From positions 124,001 through 188,000 of the forward strand of contig NZ_JANYGH010000055.1 of the NCBI RefSeq assembly GCF_025362475.1: a DNA stretch of 64,000 nt, in the 5' to 3' direction. The stretch comes from Mucilaginibacter sp. (GTDB taxonomy: Bacteria; Bacteroidota; Bacteroidia; Sphingobacteriales; Sphingobacteriaceae). Of the stretch, positions 36,111-45,194 are shown in pieces. A model generated the notes under the pieces. It made no database searches and had not been told where the DNA came from. It saw only the letters and a list, made by a program, of their open reading frames with translations. Made by a program: the position numbers and the translations under genes. Numbering within the stretch: position 1 is the stretch's first letter; the number at the start of each line of letters is the position of its first letter.

Positions 36111-37334
36111 CTAAAGAGCAACCCGCTTTTTATCTGACATTGATTTAGAGGTATCTTTTATAGTTTCATAAATATTTTGATAACCTTCTATGTATTTAAT
36201 TTCATTGAACCGTTGGGCACTGCTTAAGCAATGTATTTTTTTAAGCTCTATACTTTGCTGGTTATTGACGATATTTTCGATTAATTGTGTCAGGCGGCTT
36301 TCCTCCGGCGCATATAGCCAGGTACTGATGTCATCATGCAATTCTGTTAATCCACCGCTATCTGAAATACAAACCGGTACCCCGAATGACAGGGCTTCGA
36401 TAACCGTGCGGCCAAATGGCTCGGGCCATAATGAGGGCACTATTAAAACATCAATCTGCCTGAAAAAAGCCTCCGGCTTAACAACTCCAACAAACTCAAT
36501 TTCAACCCCAACGGCCAACGCGTTAAGTTTATTGATAAAATCGTTCTCGCCCCGCCCCGCCAGCATCACTTTAAATTTAGTTTTACTTTGGGGGGCACAT
36601 GCGGCCAATTCTTTTACCATGTATTCAACACCCTTATCTGTTGATATCCGGCCCATATAACCGAAGGTTAACTTATCTGAATACGGAAGTTTTATACTTA
36701 TTTCATTATGATTGGTTTTTACCCCGTTATATACTACAGACCGTGGCTTTTCATCTCCTATAATCGAATTATGCCTGTTCAGTATATATTTACTTATCCC
36801 AACGAAGTAATCAGGACACTGCATAAACCCACTTTTTAAACTATGCGTAATTTTGCAATCCTTACACAAACCGTCACAGGAATGATTGTTATTGAACATA
36901 TTGGTTCGATGACAAATAAGATAATAGTCACGAATAGTATGCACAATTGGAATTTTACTGAACTTGATCACGGCCCAGAGCGAGGGAGAAAAGCCCATTA
37001 TATTATTTGTATGGATAACATCCGGCTTTATTCGCTTGAGGAATACATTTATAAAAAATAGGTATAGCGGATTAAATGAGTCAACCAAATGCCAAAGGAT
37101 TTTGGCTGATGCCGACCGGTGTTTGTTTGCTGTATAGCTGGAATAAATATTCCGTTGTTTAACCCTAATTACAACTACTCCGTTAACTCGCTTTATTTCA
37201 AACTTTTCACCAAAAGTTATTACAAAAATTTCATTCCCCTTCTTAACAAGCCCTTCAGCTAAAAGCTGAACAGAAACTTCCGCGCCGCCTATAAATTTGG
37301 GGAAATAAAAGGTATTAAAAATTAAAATACGCAC
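36111..37334 (-). CDS. glycosyltransferase family 4
   Basis: 407 residues, GT-B fold. The N-terminal domain has FYFPKFIGGAEVSVQLLAEGL. A Cys-rich insert follows HTIRDYYLIC (then CDGLCKDCK), as seen in some GT4 members. The C-terminal donor site has FGYMGRISTDKGVEY and the E-x7-E motif region PSLWPEPFGRTVIEALSFG. It is a cytoplasmic enzyme adding one sugar to the repeat unit. It starts 11 bases after the preceding GT4. Confidence 0.93.
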   Translation of the reverse strand: MRILIFNTFYFPKFIGGAEVSVQLLAEGLVKKGNEIFVITFGEKFEIKRVNGVVVIRVKQRNIYSSYTANKHRSASAKILWHLVDSFNPLYLFFINVFLKRIKPDVIHTNNIMGFSPSLWAVIKFSKIPIVHTIRDYYLICHRTNMFNNNHSCDGLCKDCKITHSLKSGFMQCPDYFVGISKYILNRHNSIIGDEKPRSVVYNGVKTNHNEISIKLPYSDKLTFGYMGRISTDKGVEYMVKELAACAPQSKTKFKVMLAGRGENDFINKLNALAVGVEIEFVGVVKPEAFFRQIDVLIVPSLWPEPFGRTVIEALSFGVPVCISDSGGLTELHDDISTWLYAPEESRLTQLIENIVNNQQSIELKKIHCLSSAQRFNEIKYIEGYQNIYETIKDTSKSMSDKKRVAL

Positions 37335-37345
37335 TGTTGTTAATA

Positions 37346-38494
37346 TTAAGCTTCGTTAGCAATCAGGTTCTTTTTATCATGGGTGCGATATTTTTCGTCG
37401 ACGAAATCCCGGATTTTTTTAACAAAGCATGTATCGTCAAATTCTTCGGCATGTTTTCGTATAAATTGAGAATCAAAATTTGATAACTCAAAAATATCTA
37501 TAGCATGTTTCAATGCTTCTACAGTTTGTTTTGGGAAAAATACGGCTGTAGCTTTTGAGGCATCTTCCTGCAATGGTATCATTGTTTCTAATACACCACC
37601 TTTGCCGTATGCTATTACTGGTCTTCCGGATGCATTGGCTTCCAAAGGTGTAATGCCGTAATCCTCTAATTGTGGAAAGATGAAAGCTTTGCAGTTTGCA
37701 TACAAATTGGCAAGCTCAATGGCAGACAGACCGCTAAGAAACACAACATTATCTCCAGCTATTTCCTTAAGTTCCTTTTCTCTGGATCCTTTGCCAACAA
37801 CTATTAACTTTTTGTCGGGCATTAATTTAAAGGTTTCGATAACCAGATCAACTTTTTTATAAAATTCAAACCTGGAAACAACCAGATAGTAGTCGCCTAT
37901 ATTTTCGGAAATATAAAAATTATCGCATTTTACCGAAGGATTTATTACTTTAATCTCAAGCGAAGGGTTATAAGCTTCTTCAATACGCGGCACAACAGTT
38001 CTGGAATTGGTAATAAAATAATCTGTCCTTAGTGCCGATTGTTTATCTATGCTTTTAAGTTTTTCAATAATCAAATAGTATAATTTTCGCTTCCAGAATC
38101 CACCATTTGATATGGCCTCGTAAGATTCCGGATTCCATACCAACCTAAACGGCGTATGGCAATACGTAATCACAATTGTGCCCGGGTCTGTTTTGATGTA
38201 TTTGGCGCAATGCGTTGTTGATTGCAGTATAACATCAAAGCCCTTTAGGTAAAGTTGCTTCATCGCCATAATACCAAAAGGGAAAAAGAAACGCTTTAAG
38301 TTCTTTTCACTTTTAATAAATTTCCCAAACCACGTAGTCTTAATATTACACACCTTAAATTCCGGATAGGAGGTTACAGGATTGTAATTAAGTGTGTAAA
38401 TTGGAGCATCCGGAAACGCATTATGAAAGCTTAAAACAACCTGTTCAGCTCCACCTTTTCGAACAATTTCATCTTGAACTATTGCTATGTTCAT
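37346..38494 (-). CDS. glycosyltransferase family 4
   Basis: 382 residues, GT-B fold: IVQDEIVRKGGAEQVVLSFH at the N-terminus, YCHTPFRLVW, donor-domain YLVVSRFEFYKKVDLVIE, GKGSREKELKE and EDYGITPLEANASGRPVIAYG. It is typical of GT4 enzymes of polysaccharide clusters. It lies four bases after the acetyltransferase stop and 11 bases before the next GT4, so it is tightly coupled. Sugar specificity unknown. Confidence 0.93.
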   Translation of the reverse strand: MNIAIVQDEIVRKGGAEQVVLSFHNAFPDAPIYTLNYNPVTSYPEFKVCNIKTTWFGKFIKSEKNLKRFFFPFGIMAMKQLYLKGFDVILQSTTHCAKYIKTDPGTIVITYCHTPFRLVWNPESYEAISNGGFWKRKLYYLIIEKLKSIDKQSALRTDYFITNSRTVVPRIEEAYNPSLEIKVINPSVKCDNFYISENIGDYYLVVSRFEFYKKVDLVIETFKLMPDKKLIVVGKGSREKELKEIAGDNVVFLSGLSAIELANLYANCKAFIFPQLEDYGITPLEANASGRPVIAYGKGGVLETMIPLQEDASKATAVFFPKQTVEALKHAIDIFELSNFDSQFIRKHAEEFDDTCFVKKIRDFVDEKYRTHDKKNLIANEA

Positions 38495-38498
38495 AATA

Positions 38499-39047
38499 TT
38501 AGTAAATTATTTTAGCTTGAAGTGATCTCATTTCAAATACGGAGGTTTGGATCTTTATTAATGTATTGGCGGGGATGGAATCCATGACTACACAATTCGG
38601 TCCTACGATACTATTTTGTCCAATTTTTATTGGGCCAATTATCTTTGCTCCTGCCCCCAAAACACAATTGCACTGAATTATCGGAAAGCCGTCACCAGGG
38701 GCAATTATAGCTCCTTGTTTTTTACGGCCAAGTGTAACTCCGTGATAAATAGTTGTATTAGATTTTACAATAGCACCCTGGCCAATTACAATTCCAACGC
38801 CATGAATTATTACAATTCCGCCTTCCAGGTCCGCCTTATAATCAATGTCGATAGCATATAATATTTGTATGATACGGGTTAACAGTAATGGAAGAATAGG
38901 TATTCCTTTAATAAACAGGTAATGCGAAAACCGGTAATTTATCAGTGCATGTATTCCTCTATTTGCCAATAAGGCCATCAAATTACTTACCTCAAACTCG
39001 GTGCGTAAGCGAAAAAGGTCAAGTTTTATATCTTTAATAACGCCCAT
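38499..39047 (-). CDS. hexapeptide-repeat O-acetyltransferase (CysE/colanic-acid type)
   Basis: 182 residues. An N-terminal helical part (RGIHALINYRFSHYLF) like serine acetyltransferases, then left-handed beta-helix hexapeptides: GGIVIIHGVGIVIGQGAIV, the catalytic-type His in IYHGVTLG, and KIGQNSIVGPNCVVMDSIP. In this context it probably acetylates a sugar of the EPS repeat rather than serine. Its start overlaps the previous gene by 14 bases. Confidence 0.9.
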   Translation of the reverse strand: MGVIKDIKLDLFRLRTEFEVSNLMALLANRGIHALINYRFSHYLFIKGIPILPLLLTRIIQILYAIDIDYKADLEGGIVIIHGVGIVIGQGAIVKSNTTIYHGVTLGRKKQGAIIAPGDGFPIIQCNCVLGAGAKIIGPIKIGQNSIVGPNCVVMDSIPANTLIKIQTSVFEMRSLQAKIIY

Positions 39048-40101
39048 TACTTAATTTATTGATCAGGTAAACTAATTGGCTACCTGACGTTTTCCAATCG
39101 TAATTAAAACTAAACTGATAATTTTTGGTGATCAATAACTTTACTTCCGAATCCGTTTTCTTTAGAAAATTATTTAAAGCTATTTTAAGTGTGGACAGCG
39201 AGTGTGGATCGAAATAAATGGCCTTTCTTTGAGCAATTTCAACAAATGCGGGGATGTTTGAAATAATCAAAGGGCAGCCGCTTGCCATAGCCTCAACAAC
39301 TGGTAATCCAAACCCTTCATAAAAAGATCCATTAATTAACGCCCTGGCTCTTTGGTAATAATCGGCCAACAACAAATCATCGCAGTTGGTAATAAATTTA
39401 ATATTGCTCGCAGGTTTATAATTTTCATTTTGAAAGGAGCCGGCCGCAGCGCCAATCACAACCAATTTTAAAGAACTATATTCTTTAAGAGAGAATACTT
39501 TGATAAGCAATTGGATGTTTTTCCTGGGATCATGAGAGCCCACAAACAGGAAAAAGTTATCTTTTTGAAAATTAAGTGAATCCATATTGCGGACCACAAA
39601 TTTTTCGGAAGGGGCGTTATTAATAACCGAGACCTTGGTGGTTGGTACATTTAGATTTTCGCAAATTTCTCTTTTCGAAAATTCGCTTACTGTAATAACG
39701 TGTAAAGCTTTTTTTGCTAACCTGGGTATTAAAAATTTATAGTATCGGGAAAAACTATTGGAAAACCACTTTGGATTGAAGTGATATGACATATCGTGTA
39801 TACATATGATGTGGTTTCTTAGCAAAAACGGCCCCGTATTGCAAAAACTTATCAATAATGAACCCTTTTTCCGGGTCACATAAGCTGTCAAATCAATTTG
39901 CTCCCATAACGTTAATCTTTTAAAAAAACCTGTTTTGATAAAAGCATCTTCAGGAAAATCAAGAGCAGTTACATCAGCTATTACAGGAACCAGGATTTTA
40001 ACCTCCAACTCCGACTTGAGAAGCAGATTGGTTAGCTCATAGGCGTAGCGCTGGACGCCTGTTCTGCGTTGTAACAAAAACTTACCGTTGATAAAAATCA
40101 T
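39034..40101 (-). CDS. glycosyltransferase family 4
   Basis: 355 residues from ATG 40101 (MIFINGKFLLQRRTGVQRYA), which is the typical N-terminus of this GT4 group; a start 18 codons upstream is possible but unlikely. Donor domain: FFLFVGSHDPRKNIQLLIKV and GSFYEGFGLPVVEAMASGCP with the E-x7-E site. Its 3' end overlaps the acetyltransferase start by 14 bases. It adds a sugar, often mannose or a deoxyhexose in relatives, but specificity cannot be read here. Confidence 0.92.
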   Translation of the reverse strand: MIFINGKFLLQRRTGVQRYAYELTNLLLKSELEVKILVPVIADVTALDFPEDAFIKTGFFKRLTLWEQIDLTAYVTRKKGSLLISFCNTGPFLLRNHIICIHDMSYHFNPKWFSNSFSRYYKFLIPRLAKKALHVITVSEFSKREICENLNVPTTKVSVINNAPSEKFVVRNMDSLNFQKDNFFLFVGSHDPRKNIQLLIKVFSLKEYSSLKLVVIGAAAGSFQNENYKPASNIKFITNCDDLLLADYYQRARALINGSFYEGFGLPVVEAMASGCPLIISNIPAFVEIAQRKAIYFDPHSLSTLKIALNNFLKKTDSEVKLLITKNYQFSFNYDWKTSGSQLVYLINKLSNGRY

Positions 40102-40176
40102 GAGGAAGTATAAAATATCAAAGTTTAAGGAGGGGGATGATTTTTGTAAGATCACCTGATTATCAAATACTTGTAT

Positions 40177-41511
40177 TTAATTATTTATAAGCTTCAAATC
40201 GCGGGTTCTTATCGAAATACTGGATTTGAATAATTCTTTTTTATTATCTGCCGATAATACATAGCCTAATCCTAAAAAGATCCAAAGGCTTGGATATGCA
40301 AATTCAGGAACGGTAGTCATCAATATGATATATAATAACACTAATCCTATGCGATAGCTTAACTGCACTTGTTCGGGCTTAATTTTAAATGACAGCTTAT
40401 CATAAAAAAATGAGGTAAATAAAAGAAACCCGATAACCCCGTTGTTTACCATTACGGTACTAAAAAAATCCGTCGACCTCACATAGCCAAAGCCTATTCC
40501 CACAATTTCGTTATAAATATTCAAGTTGGCCCAGTACGTTATGTGTGTTGTAAAGTGTCCTGATCTATCTTTTGAAGACGCTGATGAACCATCAAGTTTA
40601 CTGGCGAAAACTATTTTATAAATACTATCAAGCTGATGACTGAAAACATCCAACTGCAGGATTATGCAAAATGCGGCCAGCCCCACAAGCCCGTAAAATA
40701 TTAGATGAAATTCTTGTTTGTAAATCATCCAAAAGGCTGAGAATATTAAAATAGCCAGGTAAGCTGTAGTTGAAAATGTTAACAACAAACATCCTAAAAT
40801 CAAAACGCTATCAAACTTACGTTTCAAAGCTACTGCCAATACCCAAAAAGGATATGCGGTAAAAACAAACATCGAAGGCTCGCCAGTATAACTCGTCATA
40901 CGAATTAAGCTTATCCCTCCCATATTCATAGTTTGAAACTGGGAGGCCGGTTTGTTTTCGTAACCAAAAGTTCTGTTTACAATAAAATCGCCATTTTGGT
41001 GAAATATCATGTAATATAACAGCTCGTAGATACCATAGATACACATTAACCTAACACCCCAGAAAACATATGTTAGCGTTTTTTCATCCGCGAAATACTT
41101 TATATACAGGTAAATGGTAAATCCTACTATTAAACTGAGCGTTTGAGTTAAATGTGATATCCGGAAAAATGTTTGTGTGTAGTTTTTGATATTGAGCAGC
41201 AAAAGATCATCCGGTAATTTAAGATCAACCCAAAGATTTACCATTTGGGAACATATGCTTAAAACCGTAATTATTGAAAAGAAGATGAAAAGCTCCTTTA
41301 TGAATTTTTGCTTAGGTAACCCAAGAGGAGTTAAAAATATGATTATACATAATATTCCAGCAAAAAAGGTAATGATTGTAGTGCCTGGGATAGAAGGTAT
41401 TATTAAAAAAGAAATCACAGGAAAAACCAGCATTAACAAGTTAACATAACGTTTAACAAATTTCAGCCTGGAATCTTTATTTGATTCTGCGGGTTGGATT
41501 GCTATGTGCAT
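40177..41511 (-). CDS. Wzy-like polysaccharide polymerase (O-antigen ligase/polymerase family)
   Basis: 444 residues with about 11 membrane helices (for example VFPVISFLIIPSIPGTTIITF, SVLILGCLLLTFSTTAYLAIL) and one large periplasmic loop in the second half (about 300-345; ASSKDRSGHFTTHITYW, with GIGFGYVRSTDFF). This topology and its place between the Wzc-type kinase and the glycosyltransferases indicate the enzyme that joins repeat units in the periplasm. Sequence conservation in the family is always low. Confidence 0.82.
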   Translation of the reverse strand: MHIAIQPAESNKDSRLKFVKRYVNLLMLVFPVISFLIIPSIPGTTIITFFAGILCIIIFLTPLGLPKQKFIKELFIFFSIITVLSICSQMVNLWVDLKLPDDLLLLNIKNYTQTFFRISHLTQTLSLIVGFTIYLYIKYFADEKTLTYVFWGVRLMCIYGIYELLYYMIFHQNGDFIVNRTFGYENKPASQFQTMNMGGISLIRMTSYTGEPSMFVFTAYPFWVLAVALKRKFDSVLILGCLLLTFSTTAYLAILIFSAFWMIYKQEFHLIFYGLVGLAAFCIILQLDVFSHQLDSIYKIVFASKLDGSSASSKDRSGHFTTHITYWANLNIYNEIVGIGFGYVRSTDFFSTVMVNNGVIGFLLFTSFFYDKLSFKIKPEQVQLSYRIGLVLLYIILMTTVPEFAYPSLWIFLGLGYVLSADNKKELFKSSISIRTRDLKLINN

Positions 41512-41568
41512 CTTTTAATTATTAATCGTTTACAGTTTAATATCAATGTGAGCTACATTAATATCTTA

Positions 41569-43860
41569 TCAGTCGTTACCGTAGCCCAGCCCATAGCCGT
41601 ACCCAAAGTAACCGGCTTTAGCAAAGTCGACATCATTAATAACCAAGTACATATTTTCGACGTTATCTTTGGAGCGTAACTGGTTTACAAGATTAATTTG
41701 CTCGGTATTGGTGTAATTATGCCTGCATATATAAACCGTCATATCCACGTACTTCTCTAGGATTAATGCATCTGAAACCAAGCCGAGCGGTGAACTATCA
41801 ATTATTATATAGTCGAATTTTTCCTTTAGGATATCCAACATCATTTTTGTTTTCTTATTTAACAGCATTTCGCTTGCATTGGCAACCACTGGGCCTGAAG
41901 AGATAAGGAACAGGTTTTCACTTAATTCGGTAGATTTAATAATATCTGCTAAATCCACAGAGCCCTGCAAATAATCAGAGTAGCCCGCGGCTTCACTACT
42001 ATGATTAAACATCTCTGATAACTTTGGTTTACGAAGATCAAGCTCCATCAACAGTACTTTTTTATCGGCCTTAGCTAAGATGTTTGCGAGATTCGCACTT
42101 ATAAATGTTTTCCCCTCCCCATTAACACTCGAGGTGACCATTATGATCTTATTATCCTCGGAGTTTAATATATTCTGGATCTTAGTTCTCAACGTTCTGA
42201 AACTTTCGGTAACTGCTGATTTAGCTGAATTTTCAATCATCACCCCCTTGGATATATTGCTGTGTCCTATTTTTCCGATAATAGAAACATCTGTGTAATT
42301 TTGAATATCCTGTTCTGAATTAATAATTATGTGCTGTTGAGTTTTGTTATTTACATAAGCAAAAGGCACGATGAAACCTAACAAAGCGGAAAGCAAATAA
42401 ATAACCGGTTTAAGAGGTTTTGCAGGCTCTTTAGAGCTTTTTGCATTATCTATTATATGAGATGTTGGGATATTTGAAGTTTTGGCGAGTGCAGTTTCTT
42501 CCCGTTTTTGTAATAAGTAAACGTACAATTGTTGTTTAAGTTCCTGCTGCCTGCCGTAATCATTTAAAGCACGTTGTTTTTGAGGCACACCTTTTAAATT
42601 ACCCTTCGCCAAATTAGTTTGATCGCCAAGTCTGGCCGTCTTAAGCTCTATCGACTGTCTGTAATATTTTATAGTTTGCAAAAGGTTTTGGCGCGCTATT
42701 GCTAATTGTTCGTCAATATTGACAACCAACGGGCTGGCATCGGTATATGATAATAATTTTTTCTGCCTCTGCAGAATTAAGGCGTTATAATCATTTAAAC
42801 CAGAAGTGAACGACGCATCCTGTACTATTAGTGAACCAGGTATGCTTTGTTTGTTTTCGGGGTCTTTTAAAAACTTTTCAAGCTGATAGATAACCGACAA
42901 CTGAACCTTTTGATTAGTATATTGATTATCATAATCATTTGCGTTGCCAACCAAAACTTTAGATTGCTCATTTATATCTGCAATTCCCTGGTTGGATTTA
43001 TACTGTTCGTAATTCCCTTCAATATTGGCCAATTCACTTCCAACAATAGCAATACGGTTATTGATAAAGGTAAGCATACTATCAATCTTGGCTTTTTTGG
43101 TGGCTATGTTATCTTTCAAATATTGACGCATAATATGATCAACTATAATTTCGCCCCGTTTCGCTACCGGATAATACAGGGTTATATCTACGGCTGTAGT
43201 TGTTTTATCAGAAAACTCGGCATCGTAGCTTTTCAGCAAAGTTCCAATGGCTTCATCTTCGGATGTTACTTGTACAGAATAAGTTGCCTGGGAAAAAGAT
43301 GCACCTGCCCTTGGCTGCAGCATTAAATCAAATTGCTGCAACTTTAATGGCTTGCCAAATGTTCCGTTTACATCCAGATTTTCGTCAGCGTTGGAGATAT
43401 GAAAAGTATTTCTGTTGATTACGTTAATTTCATACGCTCTCTTCTTTATAGTATCAACCTTTTGATTAACTGTGGCTGCGTCAAAAGGCGATTCATCATA
43501 AATCTCTTTGGACAATAACCCTGATCCTGAAAATAGCTTTATATTGAGATTCAGGGTTTTAACCGTTTCTTCTATCAGATTGCGGGTTCGTAACACATCT
43601 CCTTCATTTTTTAAATTCTCATTGCTGTTTATAGTGGATATACCACCGCCAAAAGCTGAAGACGGCGCCGCCTGAGTAGGTTGAGCTTCTACCACAAGTG
43701 CACTACTGATTAGATATTGCGGCGGCGCTATCTTTAAGTATGCATAGCCCAATGCTACAAATACAATCATGCTGAGCAGAAATAATTTCCAGTGATTTAA
43801 AAGCATTATTTTAAAACTTTTAAACCCATTCTTTTTTTGGGGCTCTAATTCAATTGTCAT
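41569..43860 (-). CDS. Wzc-type polysaccharide co-polymerase / BY-kinase
   Basis: 763 residues. Wzz-like N-terminal part with helix about 22-45, a long periplasmic coiled region with the 'GNVDY'-rich GumC-like segment, and second helix about 490-510 (KPVIYLLSALLGFIVPFAY). The cytoplasmic BY-kinase has Walker A VTSSVNGEGKTFISANLA, Walker A' LLMELDLRKPKL and Walker B YIIIDSSPLG. The tail (AGYFGYGYGLGYGND) is the Tyr cluster that is autophosphorylated. It controls chain length and export with the Wza-type protein, 40 bases upstream. No matching tyrosine phosphatase gene is seen. Confidence 0.95.
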   Translation of the reverse strand: MTIELEPQKKNGFKSFKIMLLNHWKLFLLSMIVFVALGYAYLKIAPPQYLISSALVVEAQPTQAAPSSAFGGGISTINSNENLKNEGDVLRTRNLIEETVKTLNLNIKLFSGSGLLSKEIYDESPFDAATVNQKVDTIKKRAYEINVINRNTFHISNADENLDVNGTFGKPLKLQQFDLMLQPRAGASFSQATYSVQVTSEDEAIGTLLKSYDAEFSDKTTTAVDITLYYPVAKRGEIIVDHIMRQYLKDNIATKKAKIDSMLTFINNRIAIVGSELANIEGNYEQYKSNQGIADINEQSKVLVGNANDYDNQYTNQKVQLSVIYQLEKFLKDPENKQSIPGSLIVQDASFTSGLNDYNALILQRQKKLLSYTDASPLVVNIDEQLAIARQNLLQTIKYYRQSIELKTARLGDQTNLAKGNLKGVPQKQRALNDYGRQQELKQQLYVYLLQKREETALAKTSNIPTSHIIDNAKSSKEPAKPLKPVIYLLSALLGFIVPFAYVNNKTQQHIIINSEQDIQNYTDVSIIGKIGHSNISKGVMIENSAKSAVTESFRTLRTKIQNILNSEDNKIIMVTSSVNGEGKTFISANLANILAKADKKVLLMELDLRKPKLSEMFNHSSEAAGYSDYLQGSVDLADIIKSTELSENLFLISSGPVVANASEMLLNKKTKMMLDILKEKFDYIIIDSSPLGLVSDALILEKYVDMTVYICRHNYTNTEQINLVNQLRSKDNVENMYLVINDVDFAKAGYFGYGYGLGYGND

Positions 43861-43900
43861 GTTTGTGCTATTATAGGTGAGGTAAAAATTAAACTGTTAA

Positions 43901-44713
43901 TTAAAGACTATAACGATGTAGTAAAACAATGGCAGTAAGAACGGTGGCAGCTACAGTGATATATTTTAGCACTGTATTCTCAGTATTAGCATCTTGTCTG
44001 CCCCTGCGTGGCTCTACATAAACCACGTCGTTTTGTTTAAGATAAAAATATGGAGAGTTAATAATGTCCTTCTTTGTCATATCAACAGTAACCACAAAGT
44101 TTTTACCTTCGGTATTTTTCCTCATGATGAGTACGTTGTTTCTTTTTCCGTATATGGTCATATCACCCGCATAGCCAATGGCATCAAGCACTGTTACCCT
44201 TTCATTCGGCAGAAAGTAAGAGGCCGGGTGATTAACTTCGCCAAGAACGGTAACTTTAAAATTTGAAAACCGTACATCAACAATCGGATCCTTAAAATAT
44301 TTTTTTGCAGCCGTTCTAACAGCTTCCTTGGCTACCGATGTGGTTAATCCAGATAAATGAACCTTACCCAGAATCGGAATTTCAACCAATCCATCTTTGT
44401 CAACTAAATACCCTGCTCCAACACCGATAGATCCTGTTGCGCTGTTTATACCTGCAGTTAGATTAACACCATTGCGCGCATTAATAATTTGACCCGCATC
44501 TGCCTCTGTTGTATTAACATTAATTGACAATATGTCATCGGCCTGAATAACGGGTTCTGTAAATTGCGACTGGCCGATTTCTTTCAGCTGGGTATTCTCA
44601 GGCAAATCTTGAAAGTACTTTAACTTTTTTGATGTGGTGCAAGAGTTTAATACCATTAGGCATACTATAAACGAAAGATATACCCACGTTTTAGCGTTTG
44701 ATTTTGTGCTCAT
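43901..44713 (-). CDS. Wza-type polysaccharide export lipoprotein
   Basis: 270 residues. Lipobox LNSC with Cys25. Poly-export domain about 50-145 (QADDILSINVNT, VDKDGLVEIPILGKVHLSGLT), then one SLBB domain about 150-235 (VTVLGEVNHPASYFLP, VLDAIGYAGDMTIYGKRNN). A C-terminal hydrophobic helix (ITVAATVLTAIVLL) probably crosses the outer membrane. It forms the EPS exit channel. It is the first gene of the leftward core operon, and its promoter should lie in 44714-45194. Confidence 0.94.
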   Translation of the reverse strand: MSTKSNAKTWVYLSFIVCLMVLNSCTTSKKLKYFQDLPENTQLKEIGQSQFTEPVIQADDILSINVNTTEADAGQIINARNGVNLTAGINSATGSIGVGAGYLVDKDGLVEIPILGKVHLSGLTTSVAKEAVRTAAKKYFKDPIVDVRFSNFKVTVLGEVNHPASYFLPNERVTVLDAIGYAGDMTIYGKRNNVLIMRKNTEGKNFVVTVDMTKKDIINSPYFYLKQNDVVYVEPRRGRQDANTENTVLKYITVAATVLTAIVLLHRYSL

Positions 44714-45194
44714 AATTATTAAGAGTTGTTTGTTTGAGTGTGTAGTATTCTTCAGTTAACTGAACAGGGAAATCAAATGACCAGGAGGGTTTGAAAGTTC
44801 AAGGATTGAAGAATTTGGTATGCCTTAACGGGCTTCGCATTCTCACTAACAGAGTGACTATATTTGGGTGATCAAGGATATTATGATTTGATAAATTTTA
44901 ATCACAAACAAATATTAAAAATATATCACTAATAAAAGATGAAATTTTGGGAATGAGTGCTTTTTGTGTAATTATGTGAAATGGTGAAAAATACGCTAAT
45001 AAAACTCCATAACACCCTGGATACACACCTATTTATTTTTATATATTTAATAATTATTCTTGTTTAGAGTAATTATTAAACACATTAAGCACATCTGCAG
45101 CAACTGATAATTACTGCGTTAATATCTATTCACATCAATCAATTTAGAGGAGATGAGTGTGAATGTTCAACAATCATAAACATTCCTTTAATCC
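44714..45194. other. intergenic, probable EPS-operon promoter region
   Basis: 481 AT-rich bases between the beta-propeller gene (upstream, same strand) and the export lipoprotein gene. It presumably holds the promoter of the leftward EPS run. I could not assign -33/-7 boxes with confidence. A weak hairpin (GAATGTT / AACATTC, 45161-45185) follows the propeller gene. Confidence 0.4.

Noticed and set aside
42910..43326. 138-codon plus-strand frame opposite the Wzc-type kinase
   Set aside because: It is an antisense shadow of a well-supported gene.
44714..45194. Candidate Bacteroidota -33/-7 promoter (TTTG / TAnnTTTG) before the EPS operon
   Set aside because: Only imperfect matches with wrong spacing were found, so no exact promoter is claimed.
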